Made by a program: the position numbers and the translations under genes | Source: Blattamonas nauphoetae | Taxonomy: Eukaryota; Preaxostyla; Oxymonadida | DNA length: 64,000 nucleotides | NCBI GenBank assembly: GCA_033064195.1 | Contig: JARBJD010000021.1 | Location: 124,001-188,000 of the forward strand | Direction: 5' to 3' | In this document: positions 21,060 through 32,380 of the stretch, piece after piece | Layout: the number at the start of each line of letters is the position of its first letter | How positions within the stretch are numbered: position 1 is the first letter of the stretch | Notes under the pieces: model-generated | What the model was told of the DNA's origin: nothing | Seen by the model: only the letters and a program-made list of their open reading frames with translations | The model's database searches: none

Positions 21060-21689
21060 AAGACCGCAAATGAAGCGCTCTCTTCTCAAGGACGACGACA
21101 CCAGCTCTTCCTAACTATTATCCCCTTTACTTTTCTTCCCATCTCTACTTGTTCATGTCTATCCACATTTCTTTCGAAAAAAGGTTTGTGCTTAAATAAA
21201 CCATGAAATGAGGTGTATTGTTTTATCTTTTTAATCCTTAATGCTTGAATTTTCACTTTAGCAACGTTTGCCAAATCATCTCTTCCTTCATAATGTCCAT
21301 CTCTCTGTTTTTTTCATCTTTCATTATTCACCTGGAGCCTGGAGAAGATGGAGATGACGGTGGTTAGAGGTGAGTTCATCCTGTTGAATGAGCATCGTCT
21401 CCTCCAGTGTGATAAAAGGACGATGGTCAGGTACTACAATCAACTCTTTCAAGACAATCGAAACCCCGAGTTTAAAATGTATCAGTTGACACAAACGATG
21501 GACGAAAGCTGTCAGAAACAGCCGCATCTTCACCTATCAGCTATTTTCCTTACAAATAGTTCTGAAAAAAATGCTTAAGAGAAAGAATATTATAGTTTTT
21601 TGAACGATGAATTGAAATAGATGAGTTAAGTATCGATCAAACAATCTCCCACTGTTCACATCTATTCGTCAGTTCCTCCCACGAAATCA
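21060..21689. other. Short ORFs only, no supported gene
   Basis: A 76-codon frame (21348-21578, starting MEMTVVRGEFILLNE) has an ATG and mixed composition but no recognisable feature. It could be a gene fragment. Confidence 0.3.
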
Positions 21690-22478
21690 AAATGTTGAAT
21701 CATCATCTCCTTATCTGTCAAATTCCGTTTCTTGAATGTTTGTCCCCATCTGAATCGACTTCGCAACTGCAATCATCCTTCTGTCGGTTTAAATTACCGT
21801 CGGATACACGACCTTGTCGACCGAAAAAGCTGTGTAAATCGGATCGCATCTCTACAACATCATTCGTGTGAACTCTCGTTGTTTTCTCGCGAACATCCTC
21901 CAGACCAGAGGCGAGATCCCGTGGTAGTCATACAAGTCAACCATTCCTGGTCGAGGCTCGTTGCTAGCAGGGTCGAGGAATCGGCCGTTCGTGCTGGGTC
22001 CAGTCAGAGGAGAGGTGGAGCCCGGATGAACATATTGCCTCCACTTTGTGAGCCAATGCTCGTCGATGAGACACCACGAGTCAGACTCTGCTGTGTCGGC
22101 TCCATACAGCATGCTCCTCAAGTCTTATCTTCTTTCCGCGAACTCGTCAGCTTTTTGTCATGAGGATTGTAAAACGAGACTCTCAAAACAACAAAAAGGG
22201 TTTGTCGAACATAAGAGGAAACGGGGTGTAGTGGTGATTGATTTGACTACCTTTTTGTGGTAGATTGAATCGATTGTATCGTCTGTCCGCCAGAACAACC
22301 CACAATCTGATGAGTCGGAGTCACTTTCGAAATGTTTGTTGTTTGTTGAATTTAGGCGATTGATCGCAAATCCACTACGATCTTCCTGAGAGAGTGCTTT
22401 CTCAACTCCGAGAGGACTCTTCTTCGCTCTCTCCGCCATCTGGTTCAAACGCTCAGCGATGACCTCACAACGTTGCAT
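21690..22478 (-). pseudogene. DUSP-domain (ubiquitin-specific protease type) pseudogene fragment
   Basis: On the minus strand a stretch reads DSWCLIDEHWLTKWRQYV, then PRPGMVDLYDYHGISPLVWR. This is the pattern of the DUSP domain that precedes the catalytic domain in many ubiquitin-specific proteases (Trp-x-Leu-Ile at the start, PG and DY..I.P..W at the end). The same frame upstream encodes a charged N-terminal part (MQRCEVIAERLNQMAERAKK), separated by two stops at about 22130-22165. Downstream the frame continues (VDKVVYPTVI, SIQMGTNIQ) across a TAG and two TAA. No Cys/His protease core follows. I infer a truncated, decayed gene rather than a functional enzyme. Confidence 0.6.
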
Positions 22479-23402
22479 TTTTTCACGGGACGTGTGTCCA
22501 AACCCAGCAGCTCGGAAAGCTGAACAGCGGATGCGAAGAGCAGAGAGAGCAAAAGGAAGGAAATGAGAGTGTTTGATAGGGAGCGATTGGAGAAAGAAGG
22601 GAGGTGAACCATTCTTTCCGAATGTTTCTTTCGAGTTGCAAGATATACAGATTGATCGGTCACTGAAAAGAAGTTGAACGAGATTCAGACTTCCTGAACA
22701 ATCTGCACTTCTTCAGTCGTATAGAAAACGAATAGAGAACCAGATTGATATAATCGTTGAAAACCAAAAGTGAAAGTCAATGCCGATTGACCAGTTTTGA
22801 ATCTTGTATTAAAAGGAATTTATGACATTTTAATGATATCAATATTTGACCTAAATTCTTAAAATAAGCCCAATATTTTAACCTCTTGAAAAGTGTCAAT
22901 TTTGAAGAAAATTTTGACAACATCCAAAAAAATGTGGGCGCTTTTTAGGTTGTTTTTCCTTTTTTACCATAAATCAAGTTAAACCAACAATTGAACCATT
23001 TCGATAAATTCTGCAATAAAATTCTAAAATCTCGGGGACACTGTTGGTCATCGATCAAGACAATCCTGATGAAAATCGGTTGAGAATTCGTGGAGCTACA
23101 TACCGGCCTTAGGTCGAAAAAGTGACGAAAAAGTCGATGTTCGGATTTCGCCACAATGAACACCTTTATGTCTCAAATTATGTTCAAAAAACGTTCTTCA
23201 ATTACAAAATTGATTTTGATCAGTGAAATATTTGGAAAAAAGCACTTTTAAAAATGTTCGGTTTGATGAAACGAACATTTTGAAAAAAAAAACAGGAGAT
23301 ACAATCCTGGGCATTTGTGAAAAATGGAAAAAAATCACATATTTTTCTCGACAAACAATTCTTTGTTTAAAAACGGTTTCTTTTTTGAGAAACTTTTGTC
23401 GA
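22479..23402. other. AT-rich stretch with short ORFs, no supported gene
   Basis: A minus-strand frame (22445-22663) has a hydrophobic stretch (LISFLLLSLLFASAVQ) and overlaps the pseudogene start, but no homology is seen. The last 60 bases resemble the repeat seen at 19.5 and 20.2 kb and are interrupted at the start of the tandem array. Confidence 0.35.
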
Positions 23403-26400
23403 GATCGGGTGGGAGGCTAATTCTACAATTAAACTTTATCTTATAGATATGTCATTAACCCGGTCCGCGCCACCAACCCGGAACCTGGGGTCCAAATAAA
23501 CCATATTGGTCCAACTAAGACAAAAATCAAATTTGAGTAATTTTCTATTTGGGGAATTCTAGAAATCCTTAATATACCTCGTTTTGGCCACTTTTCAAAA
23601 TGTGTACGAGTATATCTCAACAACCAGTGAACCGATTAACATGGAATTTTCACCGAAACGTTGTTTTGGTGAAACTAAAATATTGTCAAAAATTGAAACA
23701 AAATTTCGGGTATTTGGGAAGATGTGAAAAACGCTGTTTGTCTCGCCCCAAAATTGCTTCGGTATTTTTGTATTTGTGAGTCTTTTTCGCTATATTCACG
23801 ATAAAAATGCTTTTATTTGGTTTAAAACGGATATCTGGTTGTGGAGATTTGAGCTGAAAAAGTTTGAAAAAGTGTTCATTCCTGCTGTATACAGCATTAA
23901 AAGGATTTCTCCGATTCCCCGCGGAATTGAATTCTCAAATTTTTTCGTAGTTGGACCAATATGGTTTCTTTCAACCCCAGGTTCCGGGTTGGTGACATGG
24001 ACCGGGTTAATGACATATCAATTCGTTTGACCAAAATGGTCCCTCACAGAAAAAGGCCGGGTTGGTGATACTGGACGAGTTGGTGACACAACGATAAGGT
24101 AGAGAAAGTGACGTCTCGCTCTTTTCCAACACGTCACTTTTCACCCGCTGATGATGTCAGAACAGGTTAAAACGCTTGTTGACAGGTATTCACGTCATTC
24201 GGTTCTGACGATCCTCGACACACGATCGTTTTCACAATTTTACACCAATTTTCTTTTCTCATTGATTTCCTTCAAACCACTTCACAATCGTACTAAAACA
24301 ACCCTTTTTGAGAATTCTGGTTTTCCATCACCTTTAGTTCTCTCTGGAGGGTCGGTTTTACATCACACTTCTGACGACACATTTGTCACAACATTTTGAC
24401 ACAATGGATTTTTGATTCCAAATTTCATCACAAATCCTTCGTTCTCCCGGTATGAGTAAGGTGTGCTCGGGATCGGGTGGGAGGCTAATTCTACAATTAA
24501 ACTTTATCTTATAGATATGTCATTAACCCGGTCCGCGCCACCAACCCGGAACCTGGGGTCCAAATAAACCATATTGGTCCAACTAAGACAAAAATCAAAT
24601 TTGAGTAATTTTCTATTTGGGAATTCTAGAAATCCTTAATATACCTCGTTTTGGCCACTTTTCAAAATGTGTACGAGTATATCTCAACAACCAGTGAACC
24701 GATTAACATGGAATTTTTCACCGAAACGTTGTTTTGGTGAAACTAAAATATTGTCAAAAATTGAAACAAAAATTTCGGGTATTTGGGAAGATGTGAAAAA
24801 CGCTGTTTGTCTCGCCCCAAAATTGCTTCGGTATTTTTGTATTTGTGAGTCTTTTTCGCTATATTCACGATAAAAATGCTTTTATTTGGTTTAAAACGGA
24901 TATCTGGTTGTGGAGATTTGAGCTGAAAAAAGTTTGAAAAAAGTGTTCATTCCTGCTGTATACAGCATTAAAAGGATTTCTCCGATTCCCCGCGGAATTG
25001 AATTCTCAAATTTTTTTTCGTAGTTGGACCAATATGGTTTCTTTCAACCCCAGGTTCCGGGTTGGTGACATGGACCGGGTTAATGACATATCAATTCGTT
25101 TGACCAAAATGGTCCCTCACAGAAAAAAGGCCGGGTTGGTGATACTGGACGAGTTGGTGACACAACGATAAGGTAGAGAAAGTGACGTCTCGCTCTTTTC
25201 CAACACGTCACTTTTCACCCGCTGATGATGTCAGAACAGGTTAAAACGCTTGTTGACAGGTATTCACGTCATTCGGTTCTGACGATCCTCGACACACGAT
25301 CGTTTTCACAATTTTACACCAATTTTCTTTTCTCATTGATTTCCTTCAAACCACTTCACAATCGTACTAAAACAACCCTTTTTTGAGAATTCTGGTTTTC
25401 CATCACCTTTAGTTCTCTCTGGAGGGTCGGTTTTTACATCACACTTCTGACGACACATTTGTCACAACATTTTGACACAATGGATTTTTTGATTCCAAAT
25501 TTCATCACAAATCCTTCGTTCTCCCGGTATGAGTAAGGTGTGCTCGGGATCGGGTGGGAGGCTAATTCTACAATTAAACTTTATCTTATAGATATGTCAT
25601 TAACCCGGTCCGCGCCACCAACCCGGAACCTGGGGTCCAAATAAACCATATTGGTCCAACTAAGACAAAAATCAAATTTGAGTAATTTTCTATTTGGGGA
25701 ATTCTAGAAATCCTTAATATACCTCGTTTTGGCCACTTTTCAAAATGTGTACGAGTATATCTCAACAACCAGTGAACCGATTAACATGGAATTTTTCACC
25801 GAAACGTTGTTTTGGTGAAACTAAAATATTGTCAAAAAATTGAAACAAAAATTTCGGGTATTTGGGAAGATGTGAAAAAACGCTGTTTGTCTCGCCCCAA
25901 AATTGCTTCGGTATTTTTTGTATTTGTGAGTCTTTTTTCGCTATATTCACGATAAAAATGCTTTTTATTTGGTTTAAAACGGATATCTGGTTGTGGAGAT
26001 TTGAGCTGAAAAAGTTTGAAAAAAAGTGTTCATTCCTGCTGTATACAGCATTAAAAGGATTTCTCCGATTCCCCGCGGAATTGAATTCTCAAATTTTTTT
26101 TCGTAGTTGGACCAATATGGTTTCTTTCAACCCCAGGTTCCGGGTTGGTGACATGGACCGGGTTAATGACATATCAATTCGTTTGACCAAAATGGTCCCT
26201 CACAGAAAAAAGGCCGGGTTGGTGATACTGGACGAGTTGGTGACACAACGATAAGGTAGAGAAAGTGACGTCTCGCTCTTTTCCAACACGTCACTTTTCA
26301 CCCGCTGATGATGTCAGAACAGGTTAAAACGCTTGTTGACAGGTATTCACGTCATTCGGTTCTGACGATCCTCGACACACGATCGTTTTCACAATTTTAC

Positions 26401-29400
26401 ACCAATTTTCTTTTCTCATTGATTTCCTTCAAACCACTTCACAATCGTACTAAAACAACCCTTTTTGAGAATTCTGGTTTTCCATCACCTTTAGTTCTCT
26501 CTGGAGGGTCGGTTTTACATCACACTTCTGACGACACATTTGTCACAACATTTTGACACAATGGATTTTTGATTCCAAATTTCATCACAAATCCTTCGTT
26601 CTCCCGGTATGAGTAAGGTGTGCTCGGGATCGGGTGGGAGGCTAATTCTACAATTAAACTTTATCTTATAGATATGTCATTAACCCGGTCCGCGCCACCA
26701 ACCCGGAACCTGGGGTCCAAATAAACCATATTGGTCCAACTAAGACAAAAATCAAATTTGAGTAATTTTCTATTTGGGGAATTCTAGAAATCCTTAATAT
26801 ACCTCGTTTTGGCCACTTTTCAAAATGTGTACGAGTATATCTCAACAACCAGTGAACCGATTAACATGGAATTTTTCACCGAAACGTTGTTTTGGTGAAA
26901 CTAAAATATTGTCAAAAATTGAAACAAAAATTTCGGGTATTTGGGAAGATGTGAAAAAACGCTGTTTGTCTCGCCCCAAAATTGCTTCGGTATTTTTTGT
27001 ATTTGTGAGTCTTTTTTCGCTATATTCACGATAAAAATGCTTTTTATTTGGTTTAAAACGGATATCTGGTTGTGGAGATTTGAGCTGAAAAAGTTTGAAA
27101 AAAAGTGTTCATTCCTGCTGTATACAGCATTAAAAGGATTTCTCCGATTCCCCGCGGAATTGAATTCTCAAATTTTTTTTCGTAGTTGGACCAATATGGT
27201 TTCTTTCAACCCCAGGTTCCGGGTTGGTGACATGGACCGGGTTAATGACATATCAATTCGTTTGACCAAAATGGTCCCTCACAGAAAAAAGGCCGGGTTG
27301 GTGATACTGGACGAGTTGGTGACACAACGATAAGGTAGAGAAAGTGACGTCTCGCTCTTTTCCAACACGTCACTTTTCACCCGCTGATGATGTCAGAACA
27401 GGTTAAAACGCTTGTTGACAGGTATTCACGTCATTCGGTTCTGACGATCCTCGACACACGATCGTTTTCACAATTTTACACCAATTTTCTTTTCTCATTG
27501 ATTTCCTTCAAACCACTTCACAATCGTACTAAAACAACCCTTTTTTGAGAATTCTGGTTTTCCATCACCTTTAGTTCTCTCTGGAGGGTCGGTTTTTACA
27601 TCACACTTCTGACGACACATTTGTCACAACATTTTGACACAATGGATTTTTGATTCCAAATTTCATCACAAATCCTTCGTTCTCCCGGTATGAGTAAGGT
27701 GTGCTCGGGATCGGGTGGGAGGCTAATTCTACAATTAAACTTTATCTTATAGATATGTCATTAACCCGGTCCGCGCCACCAACCCGGAACCTGGGGTCCA
27801 AATAAACCATATTGGTCCAACTAAGACAAAAATCAAATTTGAGTAATTTTCTATTTGGGGAATTCTAGAAATCCTTAATATACCTCGTTTTGGCCACTTT
27901 TCAAAATGTGTACGAGTATATCTCAACAACCAGTGAACCGATTAACATGGAATTTTTCACCGAAACGTTGTTTTGGTGAAACTAAAATATTGTCAAAAAT
28001 TGAAACAAAAATTTCGGGTATTTGGGAAGATGTGAAAAACGCTGTTTGTCTCGCCCCAAAATTGCTTCGGTATTTTTGTATTTGTGAGTCTTTTTCGCTA
28101 TATTCACGATAAAAATGCTTTTATTTGGTTTAAAACGGATATCTGGTTGTGGAGATTTGAGCTGAAAAAGTTTGAAAAAAGTGTTCATTCCTGCTGTATA
28201 CAGCATTAAAAGGATTTCTCCGATTCCCCGCGGAATTGAATTCTCAAATTTTTTCGTAGTTGGACCAATATGGTTTCTTTCAACCCCAGGTTCCGGGTTG
28301 GTGACATGGACCGGGTTAATGACATATCAATTCGTTTGACCAAAATGGTCCCTCACAGAAAAAAGGCCGGGTTGGTGATACTGGACGAGTTGGTGACACA
28401 ACGATAAGGTAGAGAAAGTGACGTCTCGCTCTTTTCCAACACGTCACTTTTCACCCGCTGATGATGTCAGAACAGGTTAAAACGCTTGTTGACAGGTATT
28501 CACGTCATTCGGTTCTGACGATCCTCGACACACGATCGTTTTCACAATTTTACACCAATTTTCTTTTCTCATTGATTTCCTTCAAACCACTTCACAATCG
28601 TACTAAAACAACCCTTTTTTGAGAATTCTGGTTTTCCATCACCTTTAGTTCTCTCTGGAGGGTCGGTTTTTACATCACACTTCTGACGACACATTTGTCA
28701 CAACATTTTGACACAATGGATTTTTTGATTCCAAATTTCATCACAAATCCTTCGTTCTCCCGGTATGAGTAAGGTGTGCTCGGGATCGGGTGGGAGGCTA
28801 ATTCTACAATTAAACTTTATCTTATAGATATGTCATTAACCCGGTCCGCGCCACCAACCCGGAACCTGGGGTCCAAATAAACCATATTGGTCCAACTAAG
28901 ACAAAAATCAAATTTGAGTAATTTTCTATTTGGGGAATTCTAGAAATCCTTAATATACCTCGTTTTGGCCACTTTTCAAAATGTGTACGAGTATATCTCA
29001 ACAACCAGTGAACCGATTAACATGGAATTTTTCACCGAAACGTTGTTTTGGTGAAACTAAAATATTGTCAAAAATTGAAACAAAAATTTCGGGTATTTGG
29101 GAAGATGTGAAAAACGCTGTTTGTCTCGCCCCAAAATTGCTTCGGTATTTTTGTATTTGTGAGTCTTTTTCGCTATATTCACGATAAAAATGCTTTTATT
29201 TGGTTTAAAACGGATATCTGGTTGTGGAGATTTGAGCTGAAAAAGTTTGAAAAAGTGTTCATTCCTGCTGTATACAGCATTAAAAGGATTTCTCCGATTC
29301 CCCGCGGAATTGAATTCTCAAATTTTTTTTCGTAGTTGGACCAATATGGTTTCTTTCAACCCCAGGTTCCGGGTTGGTGACATGGACCGGGTTAATGACA

Positions 29401-29858
29401 TATCAATTCGTTTGACCAAAATGGTCCCTCACAGAAAAAAGGCCGGGTTGGTGATACTGGACGAGTTGGTGACACAACGATAAGGTAGAGAAAGTGACGT
29501 CTCGCTCTTTTCCAACACGTCACTTTTCACCCGCTGATGATGTCAGAACAGGTTAAAACGCTTGTTGACAGGTATTCACGTCATTCGGTTCTGACGATCC
29601 TCGACACACGATCGTTTTCACAATTTTACACCAATTTTCTTTTCTCATTGATTTCCTTCAAACCACTTCACAATCGTACTAAAACAACCCTTTTTTGAGA
29701 ATTCTGGTTTTCCATCACCTTTAGTTCTCTCTGGAGGGTCGGTTTTTACATCACACTTCTGACGACACATTTGTCACAACATTTTGACACAATGGATTTT
29801 TTGATTCCAAATTTCATCACAAATCCTTCGTTCTCCCGGTATGAGTAAGGTGTGCTCG
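23403..29858 (+). repeat. Six tandem copies of a ~1.08-kb unit
   Basis: Units start with GATCGGGTGGGAGG at 23403, 24471, 25548, 26628, 27709 and 28784, and the last ends at about 29858. Unit lengths are about 1068-1081 bp. Copies are near-identical; the differences I see are almost all in A or T run lengths. Each unit holds a MITE-like palindrome of about 574 bp plus about 500 bp of unique spacer. Short frames in the units open and close with run-length changes, so they are not genes. Confidence 0.97.
23446..24019. mobile_element. MITE with ~80-bp ACCCGG-type inverted ends (repeated in each array unit)
   Basis: The left end, GATATGTCATTAACCCGGTC, matches the right end (ACCGGGTTAATGACATATC) in inverted orientation. 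The match continues through ACCAACCCGGAACC to CCATATTGGTCCAACTA, with a few mismatches. The ACCCGG motifs are about 18-20 bp apart, like the iterons of the pogo-like elements here. The same structure is present in all six units. It has no coding capacity. Confidence 0.85.
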
Positions 29859-31213
29859 AATTTCGAGGAGCTTTTGTCGGATTGTTCTTCCATAAAGTCA
29901 TTTTTTCATGTCTTCACTTCTCAACTTTTCAACGTTTTTGTCACTTCAAAACCGGCTTCAGTCCCTTTCATTTCATCACTTTCTTTTCCCATCTCACGTT
30001 TGATCTCTTCACCATTCCTCTTCATTTTGCTCATATCACTTCCATTTTATTGGCCGTTCTCACTTCACGAGCACATCATTTTAGTCAACTTTTCATCAAC
30101 TTTTTCACAAAAACAGAGAAAAAGCAAGCGAAAAAAAGCAAGAGCGAAACGGGCAAGTACGAAACTGAGATATGAAATGACGATCGTGAAAACAGTGTGA
30201 AATGTGACTCCAATCGTGAGAATTAGGTCTGTGTTTGGTCTTTTTTCTCATAAAAACAACAAAAATGATTCAAAAAAGTTTGTGAAATGATGAAGATTCC
30301 ATAAACGTTTCGAGAACACAAGTGAGCCGTTGATAGTGAGATCTCTGTATAAGTCCGGAATCTTAAGGAAACAGGAATTTGTGTGAATCAATTGAGATAA
30401 AGTTTGAGCGAATGAAGTGTGAATGAAATGGAAGAAAAGGATAAACAATGAGAAAGCGAGGACGGAAGTGGTCCGAAAAACGAAACAATGAGAAGTCCAA
30501 AATTGGTGAAAGTTCAACCGATAACAGAGAAAACGAAGCTGAAATAAAATGAAAATGAGATCGATATGATGAAGATTACATACTCTTTCCGAGATCCCCG
30601 ACCGTCGGTGAAACCTCAAATATATCTGCAAAAGTCGGAAATATTCACAATATGAAGCATACCACGAGGATCTCCAACTTCCGGAGATTCAAAAACGCGA
30701 CGAATTGGAACGAAACAAGTACTCTTGAGAAATGAGTGATCGAACCCTTTGATCCTCGATTCTGGTGAAAAATCCCAAACTGAGAAAACAACGAAAGAAA
30801 ATCTATTTCTGAATTTATTACATTTTTATTAATATATCCAACTGAGGACAACGAAAGACGTCGAGTATGTTCGGAACTAGCATTAATTGAATCAATTAAT
30901 GAAGAGAACTGTTCGCTAGTGTCTGAGTATGTCAGAAATAATGTGCCGGTGACGAATGTTCATGAGAGAATCCAAAATTTTGCTTCCAATGAATGAGTAA
31001 ATTGAAATGAATCGACAAAAATACAATTCACAAATGATCGAGAAAATGATAGATCATACTCTCTCGACAACTAATGAGAATTCGTGAGTGATTGACTCAC
31101 TTCAGAAGACAACTGAAGCACACAAGACAGCGATATCTTCAATACAGAAAGTGGTGAGTACAAATTGATCGATCGTTTGTTCAGCCGGTATCGCGACACC
31201 AGAAATTAGATGA
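29859..31213. other. AT-rich region, no supported gene
   Basis: Frames at 29841-30200 (+) and 30248-30631 (-) are Phe/Ser-rich, low-complexity and lack recognisable features. The first begins inside the array. I see no gene here. Confidence 0.4.
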
Positions 31214-31741
31214 TTGATCAATGTGAATGGAGCGAAGTGGAATATCTCAGAGGGATCGCTTCCGAAGTATCATGGAACATATCCATCATCAACATTTTCG
31301 TCTGGAATATCAATATCACAATCACTAGCAGAAACTTTAGGAATTCAGTTCAATGGTGATGGCATTCTCATGTGGTCTCCCTGTGACACACCTGCACCGT
31401 ATTACTATGATGAGGACACAGGTTCAGGAGTGTTTTCAATATCCACAACAGGAAGTTTTTCTCGGTTGTCAGACAGAAGAGTGAAAAGAAATTTTGAACC
31501 ATACCATGATGTTCTTGAACAACTGAATAAAGTCGAAATTGTGCAATATCAATTCAACACATTCGACTCGAAGATCAACAAAGTCACGAAGCAAATCGAA
31601 AAAGAAACTGATGAAGAACACTTGAAGAACTGCAAAGAGAAATGTGAATGTTTGAAGAAGGAAAGTGAGAAGAAACACATTGGAGTGATTGCACAACAGA
31701 TCCAAGAAATATTTCCCAAAGTCGTGAATATTGCTGTATGA
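31214..31741 (+). pseudogene. S74-type intramolecular chaperone domain fossil (virus/phage tail-fibre-like)
   Basis: The last ~80 residues read SDRRVKRNFEPY at the start, LNKVEIVQYQF in the middle and KKHIGVIAQQIQEIFPKVV at the end. This is the signature of the Peptidase_S74/endosialidase chaperone domain found at the C-terminus of phage and virus fibres and in a few eukaryotic proteins such as MYRF. The ~90 residues before it are Gly/Ser/Asn-rich like a fibre stem. It is an isolated, incomplete piece; no other viral parts are seen nearby. I treat it as a fossil of uncertain age. Confidence 0.65.
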
Positions 31742-32380
31742 CATGGTTTTTCGCGATGTCAATCCGTCGTCGACAACCTGAATGGGTTCGATCAATTTTA
31801 ACACTGTTCTAGTAACAAAATCACTACTTCTTATCATGAATTTCCGAGATACTGTCGACAAAACACACTTCTGATCAGATTTTTCGGAATGGCGCGGTTC
31901 CTCGCAGAAATGATGTAAATATCTGTTTTTCAGAGGATCTCTATTCGATATGAAGTGTTGAGGATTCGATACGATGAGAGTTTCTTGAACCAATTAGGTT
32001 GCTTTTAGCCTCCTCGGATACTCCCATTGACCCGATCGAAAGAGCGAATTGTGACAGGCCCTCGGCTTCTTCTTGCTGGCTGTATTTTCTCCAACAGTAT
32101 GAATACTTCTAATCTTCCACAGTCGATGACTTTTTCCCATCGCGATGCATCCATGCATCAAATTGGACATCGAGGAGAGTCGGGTGACCGGATGAGAGGA
32201 GGAGCGAGTACTTGGAAAAGGCCTTGTTCAAAACGTCGTCGTATGATTTCAGATGGGTGGAATCGATGAACTGCTAGATCGTGACAGACGAGGGTCAGAA
32301 GGTCTTGAAGGGGTTTGGTGAATTGGTGGAACAAATCCAGTTCTTATTTGCAGTAGAATTCGAGTGAATTCTGTTCGCAG
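31742..32380. other. Spacer, no supported gene
   Basis: Only short frames in either strand. It ends at the left terminus of pogo-like element B. Confidence 0.4.

Noticed and set aside
25862-27333. 130-codon frames repeated in the tandem array
   Set aside because: They are open only in some units, depending on homopolymer length, and have no coding character.
23403-29858. CRISPR array or long-terminal-repeat structure
   Set aside because: Units are about 1.08 kb, directly adjacent, and contain a MITE palindrome. There are no short direct repeats with unique spacers and no retroelement genes.
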